A DNA stretch of 50,908 nt from Burkholderiaceae bacterium. GTDB taxonomy: Bacteria > Pseudomonadota > Gammaproteobacteria > Burkholderiales > Burkholderiaceae. The position numbers and the translations under genes are program-made. The stretch is taken from contig JAGWNU010000005.1 in the NCBI GenBank assembly GCA_028871175.1, positions 1 through 50,908 on the forward strand. The letters are read 5' to 3'. The notes under the pieces are model-generated. The model searched no databases and was not told the DNA's origin. It was given only the letters and a program-made list of their open reading frames with translations. Below are positions 17,899 to 28,281 of this stretch, in pieces (the first letter of the stretch is position 1; every line of letters starts with the position of its first letter).

Positions 17899-20529
17899 TC
17901 AGGTCTCGCTGGTGCTTTCCTCGTCGGCCTCGGCCTCTGAAGCTTTCTTGCGCGCCGGGGCCTTCTTGGCGGCCGTCTTGCTCGCGGTCTTGGCCGGTGC
18001 CTTCTTGGCGGCAGGCGTCTTGGTCGCAGCCGTCGTCTTCTTCGCCGCGGTCTTGGCACCGGGCTTGCCCTTGCCTTCGCCGCGCGGCTCGAATTCGAAG
18101 CCGATCTTGCCGTCCGGCTGCTTGACCAGGAACGCCTTGAAGTTACGGCCCGTGCGCGCCGACTTGAAGCCGGTCAGCAGGTCGGTCTTGCCCTCGGTCA
18201 GCAGCTTGGCCAACTGCTCGCGGCTGATCTCCTGCTGCAGGATGATCTTGCCGGTGGTGAAGTCGCAGGTCTTGGGCTGCGCCACGGCGTTTTCGCACAC
18301 GTACTTCAGGCCGTGCTCGTAGACGCTGCCGTTGCACTTCGGGCAGTGGCCGACGCTTTCCTGGCCAGAGAAATCGACCGGCTCGCCGTCGTCTTCGTCG
18401 TTCTGGCCGAAGTCGAACTCCATCTTCCAATGGCCGTCTTCCTGCGCCAGCTTGAGGATGGCCGCAAACGGACGGCCCATCTTGCTACGGAAGCCCTGCA
18501 GCGGGCCGATGGTCTTGTTGGTGAGCAGTTCTTCCACTTCGTCCAGCTCGAACTGGCGGCCACCCGGGATCTTGCTGATCGAGAAGTCGCAGTGGCTGCA
18601 GGCGAAGCGGCGGTAGTTTTCCTTGACCACGTGGCCGCATTGCGGGCACGGCGTGGAAAGCGTCGCGTAGTCGCCGGGGATGGTGTCGCTGTCGTATTCC
18701 TTGGCGCGCTTGACGATCTGCTGCGTCATCTGCGCGATCTCGCGCATGAACTCGTCGCGCTCCAGCTGACCGCGTTCGATCAGCGAAAGCTTGTGCTCCC
18801 AGCCGCCGGTCAACTCGGCCTGCGTCAGTTCCTCCACGCCCAGGCCGCGCAAAAGCGTCATCAGCTGGAAGGCCTTGGCCGTCGGGATCAGCTCACGGCC
18901 CTCGCGCACGAGGTACTTTTCCGTCAACAGCCCTTCGATGATGGCCGCGCGCGTGGCTGGCGTGCCCAGACCCTTGCCGGCCATGGCTTCACGCAGCGCG
19001 TCGTCGTCGACGAGCTTGCCGGCGCCTTCCATGGCGGAGAGCAGCGTCGCTTCGTTGTAGCGCGCAGGCGGCTTTGTGGTCAGGCCCACCGGCTCGACCT
19101 TGTCCGTCTTGACGCGCTCGTCCTTGGCGACCGGCACGAGGTTGGCATCTTCGCCCTGCGCCTCGCGGCCGTACACGACCAGCCAGCCCGGATTCACCAG
19201 CACCTTGCCTTCGGTCTTGAAATGATGCCCGGCCACCTCGGTAATCCGCGTGGTGACCTGGTATTCGGCCGCCGGGAAGAACACCGCCAAGAAGCGACGC
19301 ACCACCAGGTCGTACAGCTTCTGCTCGGGCTCCGACAGATTCTTCGGTGCCTGCAGCGTCGGGATGATGGCGAAGTGATCGCTGATCTTGCTGTTGTCGA
19401 AGATCCGCTTGTTCGGCTTGACCCACTGGTTGGCCAGGATCTTCTTCGCGTGCGTCAGGTAGTTGGGCGAGCTTTCGCCCAGCATGTCCAGCGTCTGCTT
19501 GACCGTGCCCATGTAGTCTTCGGGCAGCGCGCGCGAATCGGTACGCGGGTAGGTCAGCACCTTGTGCTTTTCATACAGCGCCTGCGCCAGGCCCAGCGTG
19601 TTCTTGGCCGAGAAGCCGAAGCGGCCGTTGGCCTCGCGCTGCAGGCTGGTCAGGTCGAACAATGCCGGCGACATCTGCGTCGAGGGCTTCGATTCTTCCG
19701 TCACCGAGCCCGGCTTGTCGCGGCACGCAGCCACGATGCTCTTGGCCTCGGCCTCGCTCCACAGACGCGAATCGCGCTGCTCGGGGTCGAACTCGTTCTT
19801 CTTGAACTTGGGGTCGAACCAGCGGCCTTCGTACAAGCCCGCCGCAGCGATGAACTCGGCGCGCACTTCCCAGTAATCGCGCGGGACGAAGCGTTTGATC
19901 TTCTCTTCGCGCTCCACCACGATCGACAACGTAGGCGTCTGCACGCGGCCCACCGTGGTCAGGAAGAAGCCGCCGCCCTTGCTGTTGAACGCGGTCATGG
20001 CGCGCGTGCCGTTGATGCCGACCAGCCAGTCGGCCTCGGAGCGGCAGCGGGCGGCATCCGCCAGCGGCATCATGTCTTCGTTGCTGCGCAGCTTGCCAAA
20101 GCCATCGCGAATGGACTGCGGCGTCATCGACTGCAGCCACAGACGCTTCACCGGCAACTTGGTGTTTGCGTGCTGCGCGATCAGGCGGAAGATCAATTCA
20201 CCTTCGCGCCCCGCGTCACATGCGTTGATCAGGCTGGTCACGTCCTTGCGCTTGATCAGGCGCGTCAGCACCTTCAGGCGTGATTCCGACTTGGCGATCG
20301 GGCGCAGGTCAAAGTGCGGCGGAATCACGGGCAGATGCGCGAAGCTCCATTTGCCGCGCTTGACTTCGTATTCGTCGGGTGCCGCGATTTCGACCAGATG
20401 GCCAACCGCCGAGGAGAGGACGTATTCGTCGCTCTCGAAGTACTCGTCGTGCTTGGTGAAGCCACCCAGCGCGCGCGCGATATCAGCGGCGACCGACGGT
20501 TTTTCGGCAATGATGAGAGCCTTGGACAT
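17899..20529 (-). CDS. topB: DNA topoisomerase III (type IA) with Lys/Ala-rich tail
   Basis: The start at 20529 (MSKALIIAEKPSVAADIARA) is the family start; an upstream Met at 20553 adds eight unlikely residues. The 876-residue protein has a TOPRIM domain (NACDAGREGELIFRLI), the active-site Tyr in LTYPRTDSRALPEDYM and two C-terminal zinc-finger-like modules (CPQCG...CSHCD, CPKCN...CDF). It relaxes or decatenates DNA. The last ~60 residues are a histone-H1-like run of KKAPA/KTAAKK repeats followed by an acidic end (SEAEADEESTSET). Upstream on the same strand lie the thioredoxin-like gene and dprA. Confidence 0.95.
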   Translation of the reverse strand: MSKALIIAEKPSVAADIARALGGFTKHDEYFESDEYVLSSAVGHLVEIAAPDEYEVKRGKWSFAHLPVIPPHFDLRPIAKSESRLKVLTRLIKRKDVTSLINACDAGREGELIFRLIAQHANTKLPVKRLWLQSMTPQSIRDGFGKLRSNEDMMPLADAARCRSEADWLVGINGTRAMTAFNSKGGGFFLTTVGRVQTPTLSIVVEREEKIKRFVPRDYWEVRAEFIAAAGLYEGRWFDPKFKKNEFDPEQRDSRLWSEAEAKSIVAACRDKPGSVTEESKPSTQMSPALFDLTSLQREANGRFGFSAKNTLGLAQALYEKHKVLTYPRTDSRALPEDYMGTVKQTLDMLGESSPNYLTHAKKILANQWVKPNKRIFDNSKISDHFAIIPTLQAPKNLSEPEQKLYDLVVRRFLAVFFPAAEYQVTTRITEVAGHHFKTEGKVLVNPGWLVVYGREAQGEDANLVPVAKDERVKTDKVEPVGLTTKPPARYNEATLLSAMEGAGKLVDDDALREAMAGKGLGTPATRAAIIEGLLTEKYLVREGRELIPTAKAFQLMTLLRGLGVEELTQAELTGGWEHKLSLIERGQLERDEFMREIAQMTQQIVKRAKEYDSDTIPGDYATLSTPCPQCGHVVKENYRRFACSHCDFSISKIPGGRQFELDEVEELLTNKTIGPLQGFRSKMGRPFAAILKLAQEDGHWKMEFDFGQNDEDDGEPVDFSGQESVGHCPKCNGSVYEHGLKYVCENAVAQPKTCDFTTGKIILQQEISREQLAKLLTEGKTDLLTGFKSARTGRNFKAFLVKQPDGKIGFEFEPRGEGKGKPGAKTAAKKTTAATKTPAAKKAPAKTASKTAAKKAPARKKASEAEADEESTSET

Positions 20530-20772
20530 GTGAGCGGATCCTGACGATCGCAAGCAATCTGGTAAACAAGAGGTCGCTCATCTATAGCGACCATTCGCGT
20601 GGGTTCTGTAGAGTCTTATGGCTTCGCGGGCCGACTTTCAAGTGCCACCCAGGGCCTTCCCGGCTGGAATTCACCCCCCCGGCCCCAATTTTGGCCGCCA
20701 ATCATAAGCGTGGTTCCTTTTGAGGCGCAATAGAGTGGCGCATGCACCGCACGGCGTTGTCAAGGCCCCCGA

Positions 20773-21153
20773 TCACGCCGATTCCAGCAGCCAGCCTCGC
20801 AAGTCCGGGGCTGCGGCCAGCGCGGGAGCGATGCTCAAGTCACGCGACAGCACGCCCTCCACGACGCCCGCGTGCGGTAAGACCGGGCCGAAAAACAACA
20901 CATCGGTCCCTCGCTGGACCAGCAGCGTCGGGAAGTTCTCGACGTCGAACTCGCCAAGGGCGTCGGCGTGGTCTTCCACATCGATCCAGACGAAGCAGCA
21001 TTCCGGATGCCGCGCCGCAACTTCGGCGAAGGTCGCGCGATAGCTTCGGCAGGTGCCGCACCATTCGGCGCACAGGCAGGCAATCAGCGGTTGCCCTTCG
21101 CGGAGGCGCGCGTGCAGGGCGACGGCGTCGGTGTCGGGCGAGAGCAGCGGCAT
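20773..21153 (-). CDS. Thioredoxin-like protein
   Basis: This 126-residue single-domain protein has the thioredoxin fold with the redox motif WCGTC in CLCAEWCGTCRSYRATF and the cis-Pro segment VENFPTLLVQRG. It has no signal peptide, so it is probably cytoplasmic. It lies 51 bp after dprA on the same strand and before topB, an arrangement that suggests cotranscription. The 243 bp between its stop and the topB start show no gene. Confidence 0.88.
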   Translation of the reverse strand: MPLLSPDTDAVALHARLREGQPLIACLCAEWCGTCRSYRATFAEVAARHPECCFVWIDVEDHADALGEFDVENFPTLLVQRGTDVLFFGPVLPHAGVVEGVLSRDLSIAPALAAAPDLRGWLLESA

Positions 21154-21204
21154 GAGAAACGCGCGATCAGCGGCAATGGGGTGGCGCCCATTGTAGACAC
21201 GCTT

Positions 21205-22413
21205 TCACGGAAGCCGCAGGAAGTGGCCCCCCGGCTGTCGTTCGACGCGGCCATCCAGCTCCAGCGCCAGGAGTTGCGCCGACAGCGCGGCGGCCACTTG
21301 GCCGGTGCGCTCGCACAAGGTATCCAGGTCGACAGGATCGAAACCGAGTGCATCAAGCAGTGCCGTCTCGGCGGCACTTGGTGCCGCGCGCGTAACGGGA
21401 GCCGGTCCTGCGGCTGCAGCCATGGCCAATGCCGCACGCGTGGCCGGCCGTTCGGGTGCAGCCGTGCGTCCCCAGCCGAGCTCGTCCAGAATGTCGGCGG
21501 CGGTTTCCACGAGCTTGGCGCCTTGCTTGATCAGCAGGTGACAGCCCTTGGCCAGCGGCGAATGGATCGAGCCGGGAATCGCGAATACGTCGCGGCCCTG
21601 TTCGGCGGCCAGCCGTGCGGTGATCAGCGAACCCGACTGCGCGGCCGCCTCGACCACCAGCAGCCCGCGCGCCAGGCCCGAAATCAGCCGATTGCGGCGC
21701 GGGAAGTTCTCAGCACGTGCGCCCATGCCAAGCGGGTACTCGGAGAGGATCAAGCCACCCTCGGCAATGCGATGTGCCAGCGCGCGGTTGCGCGCCGGGT
21801 AGACGATGTCGAGCCCCGTGCCGACCACCGCGACCGTGCGGCCCGGACCCGTCAGACCACCCTCGTGCGCCGCCGTATCAATGCCAAGCGCGAGCCCGGA
21901 CACCACCGTCACGCTGGCGGCGGACAGCGCCTGCGCAAAGGCTCGCGCATTATCGATGCCGGCCGCGGTCGCGCTACGCGCCCCCACCACACCGACGGCA
22001 GCCGCGCGCAGCAACGAAGGATCGCCTTTTGTATAGAGCAGCGTCGGCGGATCAGGCAATTCCAGCAGACGAGGCGGGTACCCGCGATCGGCCAGCGTGA
22101 AGATGGCATTGCCAGGCTCGTTGACCCACGCCACGGTGCGTGCGATACGATCGGCCAGCGCCGGATCGGGTTCGGCGATGAGCGCGCGCGCCTGCCGCTC
22201 TGGCAGCACCTTGGCAAGCGAGGCGTAGGGCTGGGCAAAGATGTCCTGTGGCAAACCGAATGCCGCCAGCAGTTGCCGTGCGGCAACGGGGCCGACGCCA
22301 GGCGTTTCTGTCAAACGCAGCCACGCGGCCAGCTCGGCCGGATCGCGTGTGCAGGAAAGGGGATCGGTGGAGTCGGTCGCGGCGGGCGCCGCGACCTGCG
22401 AGGCATCGGTCAA
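21205..22413 (-). CDS. dprA: DNA-processing protein DprA
   Basis: This 402-residue protein loads RecA on incoming single-stranded DNA during natural transformation. The N-terminal helical part contains LRLTETPGVGPVAARQLL. The Rossmann domain shows VGVVGARSATAAG, SGLALGIDTAAHEGGL, VVGTGLDIVYPARNRAL and FPRRNRLISGLARGLLVVEA. A C-terminal winged-helix (DprA WH/DML1-like) domain follows an Ala-rich linker, ending FLRLP. It lies 22 bp after the LysM gene. Confidence 0.96.
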   Translation of the reverse strand: MTDASQVAAPAATDSTDPLSCTRDPAELAAWLRLTETPGVGPVAARQLLAAFGLPQDIFAQPYASLAKVLPERQARALIAEPDPALADRIARTVAWVNEPGNAIFTLADRGYPPRLLELPDPPTLLYTKGDPSLLRAAAVGVVGARSATAAGIDNARAFAQALSAASVTVVSGLALGIDTAAHEGGLTGPGRTVAVVGTGLDIVYPARNRALAHRIAEGGLILSEYPLGMGARAENFPRRNRLISGLARGLLVVEAAAQSGSLITARLAAEQGRDVFAIPGSIHSPLAKGCHLLIKQGAKLVETAADILDELGWGRTAAPERPATRAALAMAAAAGPAPVTRAAPSAAETALLDALGFDPVDLDTLCERTGQVAAALSAQLLALELDGRVERQPGGHFLRLP

Positions 22414-22435
22414 ATCAGAACGGCAGACGGGTGGC

Positions 22436-23608
22436 TCAGGGCTGAGTCATGGGGTTGCTGACAGCATCGCCGACTTCCACGGTGTTCGATGCGTCGGTCA
22501 CCAGTGCGTAAGCCACGTGAGGGAATACGCGGAACACGAACGCCAGGCCGTAGCGCTCTTCCGGCAACTGCACGCGCTCGTTGCCGGCGGTCGCATCCTT
22601 GACAACCGCACCGGCACGCGAGAGCGCCAGCACATGACCCGGCTCGAGACCCTGCTGGCTACCGATGTTCAGCACGATCACCTGGTCCGTACCGCCAAAG
22701 CGCACACCCCCCGTCACCTTGGCGACCGCGCCATGCAGGTCGCCTTCGGGTGCATGCGGAACATAGCGCACAGGCACGCGCGGCGGGACCGGCATCAGCT
22801 GGGTACCGACACCCATCTCTTCTTTCGAGGAGAGCACTTCCACCTTGGTCACGGCTTGCGGCCCAGTCGCTGGGCGCACCACACGCAACGTGCCCAGGAA
22901 GTCCGCCTCGTAGCCAAGCACGTTGCCTGTCACGGGATCTTTGAGCGGCTTGACGGGGCGATATGCCTGCCACTCCGCGCCGGCCTGGCCAGCCTGGCCG
23001 TCCGGCAGACCGCGGGCATAGGCGGTTTCGCCCTTGCCCAGATAGACGCGGCCTTCCGGCAGGCTGAAAATGCGCGCCGGCGTGGCCAGCGTTGCGGCGT
23101 CCACCACGATCGGCTGCGTGAGGAACGGCTCAATGGCCGCAGCTGGAATGCTGGAGATGGCGTCGCCCTCCTGTCCCGAGATGCGGGTATGCGGTGACAG
23201 GCGCACGGTGCTGCCGTCAGCCGAGGCCGGCGAGCTCGACAGCCATGCCCGGCCATTGGCATGGTGCAGGTACAGAATCTGGCCCGGATAGATCAGGTGC
23301 GGGTTGCGGATCTGTTCGCGGTTCATGCCCCACAACTCGGGCCACCGATAAGGCCGCTTGAGATACTTGCCGGAGATCGCCCACAGCGTATCGCCTCGAC
23401 GTACCGTGTACTGCGCCGGCGCGTTGGCGGCCAGTTCGGATTCAGGAATCCCTGCCTGGGCAGCAGCGGCGGCCTGCGCCTGTTGCGCCGGAGAGACAGT
23501 ACGCTCGGCAGCGTGTGCGCCAACCGCACAGAACAGCACTGCCGCGGCAACCGCCGATAGCGCGCAAACGTAAGACTGGCGCGGTTTCGTGGCGAACTTG
23601 AACTGCAT
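22436..23608 (-). CDS. Secreted LysM-domain protein
   Basis: The start at 23608 (MQFKFATKPRQSYVCALSAV) gives a good signal peptide ending near GAHA; a Met seven codons upstream (23629) is the alternative. The 390-residue mature region has a LysM peptidoglycan-binding domain at about residues 65-115 (YTVRRGDTLWAISGKYL, then PYRWPELWGMNREQ, YPGQILYL). The rest is a long beta-rich region of unknown function. It is probably attached to the wall in the periplasm and heads the LysM-dprA-thioredoxin-topB unit. The 251-bp gap to def holds the divergent promoters, and a small attctt/aagaat palindrome sits at 23631-23644. Confidence 0.88.
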   Translation of the reverse strand: MQFKFATKPRQSYVCALSAVAAAVLFCAVGAHAAERTVSPAQQAQAAAAAQAGIPESELAANAPAQYTVRRGDTLWAISGKYLKRPYRWPELWGMNREQIRNPHLIYPGQILYLHHANGRAWLSSSPASADGSTVRLSPHTRISGQEGDAISSIPAAAIEPFLTQPIVVDAATLATPARIFSLPEGRVYLGKGETAYARGLPDGQAGQAGAEWQAYRPVKPLKDPVTGNVLGYEADFLGTLRVVRPATGPQAVTKVEVLSSKEEMGVGTQLMPVPPRVPVRYVPHAPEGDLHGAVAKVTGGVRFGGTDQVIVLNIGSQQGLEPGHVLALSRAGAVVKDATAGNERVQLPEERYGLAFVFRVFPHVAYALVTDASNTVEVGDAVSNPMTQP

Positions 23609-23859
23609 CGGTGTGTTACGATGGCGCATTATTCTTTGAAGAATCGGCGAGTGGTCCGCGCGCCTGCTCTACGCCCGACCACCGCCGCTGCGCGTGTTTT
23701 GCGTGGCAGCTGGAGGGGTATGGCATCGAACATTCGTCAGGCTTTTTCCTAAGCCAAGTGGCGGATAGCGCCCCCGATTCTGCATGACATTCAAAGCGAT
23801 CGCAATTGAAGGCAACCCCTCGTTAGCGTGGTCTTCCGCAACCGTTGTTGCCAAGCATC

Positions 23860-24375
23860 ATGGCCCTACTGAATATCCTGCAATACCCTGATCCGCGGCT
23901 GCACAAGGTCGCCAAGCCGGTTGCCGTGGTGGACGACCGCATCCGCAAGTTGGTCGCCGACATGGCCGAGACCATGTACGAAGCGCCAGGTGTCGGCCTG
24001 GCCGCCACGCAGGTCGACGTGCACGAGCGCGTGATCACGATCGACGTATCGGAGTCGCGTGACGCGCTTCGGGTATTCATCAATCCGGAAATTGTCTGGG
24101 CAAGCGATGAGCGCAAGGCCTGGGACGAGGGCTGCCTGTCGGTGCCCGATATCTACGACAAGGTGGAGCGCCCTGACCGTGTCCGCGTGCGCGCCCTGAA
24201 TGAAAAGGGCGAGACCTTCGAGCTGGAGGCCAACGGCCTGCTGGCGGTATGCATCCAGCACGAGATGGATCACCTGATGGGCAAGGTGTTTGTGGAATAT
24301 CTCTCTCCGCTCAAGCAGACACGCATCCGCTCCAAGCTCAAGAAGCACCAGCGCGACATGGCGCACCAGCGCTGA
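23860..24375 (+). CDS. def: Peptide deformylase
   Basis: This 171-residue metalloenzyme removes the formyl group from nascent proteins. All three family motifs are present: [21 protein letters not shown] (metal Cys) and [10 protein letters not shown] (two metal His and the catalytic Glu). The ATG at 23860 ([20 protein letters not shown]) is preferred to a TTG at 23845. fmt, the partner formyltransferase gene, lies two genes downstream. Confidence 0.97.
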   Translation: MALLNILQYPDPRLHKVAKPVAVVDDRIRKLVADMAETMYEAPGVGLAATQVDVHERVITIDVSESRDALRVFINPEIVWASDERKAWDEGCLSVPDIYDKVERPDRVRVRALNEKGETFELEANGLLAVCIQHEMDHLMGKVFVEYLSPLKQTRIRSKLKKHQRDMAHQR

Positions 24376-24388
24376 ACACGCCCGCCCC

Positions 24389-26398
24389 ATGTCCGCCGAC
24401 GCTGACGCGCCAAGCAGCCCCGTCCCCCTGATGCAGGGCGCCTCTGCCAACATCGGCGCACGCCGTCTTCCAGCCTGGCTGGTGCGGCACTGGCGCGTCT
24501 CTGTCGTGCTGATGCTGTGCGCGTACTTTGTTGCGGGCACGTTCTGGCGCGCGCCGTGGAAGGCTGACGAGCCGTACTCGTTCGGCGTGGTCATCAACAT
24601 CATCGAGCGCGGCGACTGGGTCGTTCCCAACGTTGCCTTCGAGCCGTTCGTCGAAAAACCTCCCCTGATGTACTGGACCGGCGCGCTGGCCGCGCTGGCC
24701 CTGCCCGACATGCCGCCGCACGAAGCGGTGCGTGTGGCCGTGCTGTTCTGGATGGCGCTGACGTGCTGGGCGGTCTGGCGCACGGCGCGCCTCCTGCGCT
24801 CCGAAGCGCGCGACTGGCGTCTGCGCGTAGGCGCGGATCTGGCGCGCGGACGAACCGGGATGACGCTGGCCGCCCGCCGCGAAGCCGGCCTGGATGCGGG
24901 CGGCGCCGCGCTGCGCGACTACGCGCTGGGCGCGCTGCTGCTGTTCGCCGGCTGCATCGGGCTTGCCGAGCACGTACACAAGTTCATTGCCGACGTGCCT
25001 CAATTGGCCGGCACCGCCATGGCGCTGTTCGGCCTCGTGCGCTTTGTCAAAGAAAGCGAAGCGGGCGGTGCCAGGGGCGTCGACGTGCTGCGCCCGGCGC
25101 TGTGGTTCGGAACAGGCGTTGGCGTCGCGTTTCTGGGCAAGGGCGTGTTCGTCCCCGGCTTGTTCGCACTGACCGTGCTGATGGCGATCGTGCTGTTGCC
25201 GGATTTCCGCAGCCGCCAGGCATGGCGCTTCTACGGTCTCTCGCTGCTGGCCGCGCTACCGTGGCTGGCGATCTGGCCGGCCATCTTCTGGCACGAATCC
25301 CATGATCTGTTCGTCGAATGGTTCTGGGTGAACAACGTGGGCCGCTTCTTTGGTTTCTCGCACCTGGGCGGCGAAAAGGGTTCGCTGACCACCACGATTC
25401 GGTCGATCTTCCTGACCGGCACGCCAGCGGTGTGGCCCGCGCTGGCCGTGTTTGCCATCTCCGCCTACAAGCTTGTGCGACAGCGCGGGCGTGGTGCGCG
25501 AACGGCCTGGCTCCTGCCCTATCAGGGGCATCTGGTGGTGACGCTCTTCGTGCTGGCGATGATTGGCGTGGTGCTGCGCTCTGCCGTGCTGCGCGATGTC
25601 TACCTGATGCCGCTACAGCCGGCGTTGGCCGTGCTGGGTGCGCCGATGCTGCTGCTGGTGACACCCGCGTGGCGCGCACGCGCGTGGGGTGCCTCAGTCC
25701 TGCTGTTCGGCGCGTTCGGGCTTGTGGTCTGGGGGGTCTGGGCCGCGCTGGTGACCGACGGCGGACTGATGCTGCCGGGCTGGCTGGCCAGGCTGCTGGG
25801 CCGCGTGCTGCCGTTGCCGTACGACATGCTGGTCCACCCGATCGCCGTGCTGTCGGCGGCAGGCATGACGGCGCTGTGGGCCGTTTGCGTATGGCTGCGG
25901 CCGGCGCGTTCCGGTGTGGTGGCGTGGGCCGCGGGCCTGGGCATGGCGTGGGGCCTCCTCGGCACGCTGCTGATGCCATGGGTGGATGATGCACGCAGCT
26001 ACCGTCCGTTGTTCCAGGCCATCAAGCCGGTGCTGGAATCCGCACAGATCTGCGTGGCTACGCGCGGCATGGGCGAGAGCGAACGCGCACTCATGCACTA
26101 TGAAACCGGCGTGCGTCCGGTCAAATGGCTGTTGGGTCACAGCGGCCAGGGCGATGCCGGGCGCCCGAATCCGGCTGCGCGCACCTGCGACCTGATGCTG
26201 GTACTGGACAAATCCGCCGAGCATCGCCGCCAGCCCAAGGGCCCCGACTGGGAGATGGTGTGGCGCGGCGGCCGCCCCGGCGATACCAACGAAACCTTCT
26301 CGCTCTTCCAGCGGCGCGGGAGCGGCATGACAGAAGCGCTGCCCACGCCCGAGCCTGTCGTCCCGCTGACCGATACGCCGCATCGCGGCCACCGTTAA
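24389..26398 (+). CDS. ArnT/PMT-like glycosyltransferase (GT39/GT83 type)
   Basis: The start at 24389 ([20 protein letters not shown]) lies 13 bp after def. The 669-residue polytopic protein has about 11-12 hydrophobic segments. The first periplasmic loop carries the family acid motif [10 protein letters not shown] and the [12 protein letters not shown] motif. Such enzymes transfer sugars from polyprenyl-phosphate donors to lipid A or protein at the periplasmic face. Resemblance to ArnT raises a possible role in lipid A modification, but donor and acceptor are not shown. It sits between def and fmt. Confidence 0.8.
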   Translation: MSADADAPSSPVPLMQGASANIGARRLPAWLVRHWRVSVVLMLCAYFVAGTFWRAPWKADEPYSFGVVINIIERGDWVVPNVAFEPFVEKPPLMYWTGALAALALPDMPPHEAVRVAVLFWMALTCWAVWRTARLLRSEARDWRLRVGADLARGRTGMTLAARREAGLDAGGAALRDYALGALLLFAGCIGLAEHVHKFIADVPQLAGTAMALFGLVRFVKESEAGGARGVDVLRPALWFGTGVGVAFLGKGVFVPGLFALTVLMAIVLLPDFRSRQAWRFYGLSLLAALPWLAIWPAIFWHESHDLFVEWFWVNNVGRFFGFSHLGGEKGSLTTTIRSIFLTGTPAVWPALAVFAISAYKLVRQRGRGARTAWLLPYQGHLVVTLFVLAMIGVVLRSAVLRDVYLMPLQPALAVLGAPMLLLVTPAWRARAWGASVLLFGAFGLVVWGVWAALVTDGGLMLPGWLARLLGRVLPLPYDMLVHPIAVLSAAGMTALWAVCVWLRPARSGVVAWAAGLGMAWGLLGTLLMPWVDDARSYRPLFQAIKPVLESAQICVATRGMGESERALMHYETGVRPVKWLLGHSGQGDAGRPNPAARTCDLMLVLDKSAEHRRQPKGPDWEMVWRGGRPGDTNETFSLFQRRGSGMTEALPTPEPVVPLTDTPHRGHR

Positions 26399-26447
26399 GC
26401 CTGATGCGCTACGCTTCGCGTGTCGCGCTTTCCTGTTTTCTCTCCCG

Positions 26448-27431
26448 ATGACGTCCACTCTTCGCGTAGCGTTTGCCGGCACGCCAGAATTTGCGCAGAT
26501 TGCCCTGGCGGCGATCCACCAGGCCGGTTTTCCCATCGTCGCCGTCTTGAGCCAGCCCGATCGCCCGGCCGGACGCGGCATGCAGTTGCAGGCCAGCCCG
26601 GTCAAGCAATATGCGGTGTCCCACGGGCTGGAGCCGATCCTGCAGCCGCCGTCGCTGCGCCGTGCCGGAAAATACCCGCAGGAAGCCGCGGCAGCGATGG
26701 ACGTCCTGGCCACACAGCGACCCGACGTGATGGTGGTCGCTGCCTACGGGCTGATCCTGCCGCAGGAAGTGCTCGACCTGCCACGCTGCGGCTGCATCAA
26801 CATCCACGCCTCGCTGTTGCCGCGCTGGCGTGGCGCGGCGCCTATCCACCGCGCGATCGAGGCGGGCGACGCCGAATCCGGCATTACGCTCATGCAGATG
26901 GATGCCGGGCTGGACACCGGCGACATGATCACCATGGAGCGGGTGCCCATTGGGCTGACAGACACGACTGGCACGCTGCACGACACCCTTGCCGCGCTGG
27001 GAGGCCGCATGGTGGTGGACGCACTCACCCGGCTGGCGCACGACGGCAAGCTGGCCGCCACGCCACAGCCGGCTGAGGGGATCACCTACGCCGAGAAGAT
27101 CGCCAAGGATGAAGCGGCGCTCGACTGGTCGCGCCAGGCCGCCGCGCTGCTGCGGCAGGTGCATGCGTTCAATCCGTTTCCCGGCGCGTCGGCCATGCTG
27201 GACGGCGTGGCGATCAAGTTCTGGCAGGCCGAGGCGCTTGCCGACCGCCCCACCGATGCCGAGCCAGGGACGGTGCTCGCCGCCAATGCCGACGGCGTCA
27301 CCATCGCGTGTGGCGCCGGTGCGCTGCGCGTGACACAGTTGCAGAAGCCGGGCGGCAAGCGGCTGCCCGCGCGTGAATTCCTGCAAGGTCTGGCGATCCA
27401 GCCGGGCCAGCGGTTCACGTCGCGCGGCTGA
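26448..27431 (+). CDS. fmt: Methionyl-tRNA formyltransferase
   Basis: This 327-residue protein formylates initiator Met-tRNA. The catalytic domain shows [17 protein letters not shown], the N10-formyl-THF site around [20 protein letters not shown] and [15 protein letters not shown]. The C-terminal OB-like domain ends [13 protein letters not shown]. It forms a functional pair with def. The upstream glycosyltransferase ends 49 bp before. Confidence 0.97.
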   Translation: MTSTLRVAFAGTPEFAQIALAAIHQAGFPIVAVLSQPDRPAGRGMQLQASPVKQYAVSHGLEPILQPPSLRRAGKYPQEAAAAMDVLATQRPDVMVVAAYGLILPQEVLDLPRCGCINIHASLLPRWRGAAPIHRAIEAGDAESGITLMQMDAGLDTGDMITMERVPIGLTDTTGTLHDTLAALGGRMVVDALTRLAHDGKLAATPQPAEGITYAEKIAKDEAALDWSRQAAALLRQVHAFNPFPGASAMLDGVAIKFWQAEALADRPTDAEPGTVLAANADGVTIACGAGALRVTQLQKPGGKRLPAREFLQGLAIQPGQRFTSRG

Positions 27432-27470
27432 ACCGACGCGCCCCCTCATTACGCTCGAGAGGACCTCACC

Positions 27471-28136
27471 ATGACCACACTCGGCATCGTCAATCTGCCG
27501 CTCTTCATGCTGGCCGTGTTCCTGCTGAATGTGACGCCCGGACCGGACACCGCCTACATCGTCGGACGCAGCGTGTCGCAGGGACGTGCGGCGGGACTGC
27601 TCTCGGCGCTTGGCGTATCGGCCGGCTGCTGTGTGCACGTGCTGGCGGTGGCCTTCGGGCTGACGGCGCTGCTGGCGGCCTCCACCGTGGCCTTCACCGT
27701 CATCAAAGTGGTGGGCGCGGCGTACCTGATCTACCTGGGCGGGCGCATGCTGCTGGCGCCGCCCGGGCGAGACGACGCCGTGGACGAGGCGGACACCGCG
27801 ACGCAGTCCGCGGCTGCCAGGCGACCGCGTCCGGTCAGATCGCTGTTCGTGCAGGGTTTTCTCACCAACGTGCTGAACCCGAAAGTGGTGCTCTTCTTCC
27901 TGTCGTTCTTCCCCCAGTTCGTCGACCCGCATGCGAGCCACAAGGCGGCGGCGTTTCTGGCACTTGGCGCGGTCTTCATCGCCATGTCCACGGTGTGGAA
28001 CAGCATGGTGGCGTGGGTAGCGGCCAGCGTCACGCGCCGCGTGGCGGGCAAGCCCGGCATCAAGCGCTGGCTCGACCGTGTCGTCGGCACCGCCTTCATC
28101 GGGCTGGGTGCGCGGCTCGCCTTCACCACCCGTTGA
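27471..28136 (+). CDS. LysE/RhtB-family amino acid exporter
   Basis: This 221-residue inner-membrane protein has about six hydrophobic segments and the family signature FLLNVTPGPDTAYIVGRSVS near the N terminus, followed by GAAYLIYLGGRMLL. The family exports amino acids or derivatives such as homoserine lactones; the substrate is unknown. It lies 39 bp after fmt with its own AGAGGA ribosome-binding site. Confidence 0.9.
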   Translation: MTTLGIVNLPLFMLAVFLLNVTPGPDTAYIVGRSVSQGRAAGLLSALGVSAGCCVHVLAVAFGLTALLAASTVAFTVIKVVGAAYLIYLGGRMLLAPPGRDDAVDEADTATQSAAARRPRPVRSLFVQGFLTNVLNPKVVLFFLSFFPQFVDPHASHKAAAFLALGAVFIAMSTVWNSMVAWVAASVTRRVAGKPGIKRWLDRVVGTAFIGLGARLAFTTR

Positions 28137-28186
28137 CAAGGCAAGCGCCATCTGCGGCGAAATATCGCGCAAGTGCTGCGCAAACC

Positions 28187-28212
28187 CTTGAATCTCCAGC
28201 GTTTATCGCGAT
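28187..28212 (+). promoter_or_regulatory. Candidate heat-shock (sigma-32) promoter of htpX
   Basis: CTTGAA (28187-28192, within CCCTTGAA) matches the sigma-32 -35 element, and CGCGATCTAA at 28207 partly matches the -10 consensus (CCCCATNTA). The 14-bp spacer is within the expected range. It lies 69 bp upstream of htpX, a heat-shock gene in other proteobacteria. Confidence 0.5.
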
Positions 28213-28281
28213 CTAACAGTTTCGCAACGCCGTCCTCGACCCCATTCAGGACGCCCTAGACCCCACAGGAGCCACGCCCCC

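Noticed and set aside
18313-20283. A 656-codon open frame antisense to topB
   Set aside because: Shadow of topB; no recognisable domain, and composition is typical of a reversed high-GC gene.
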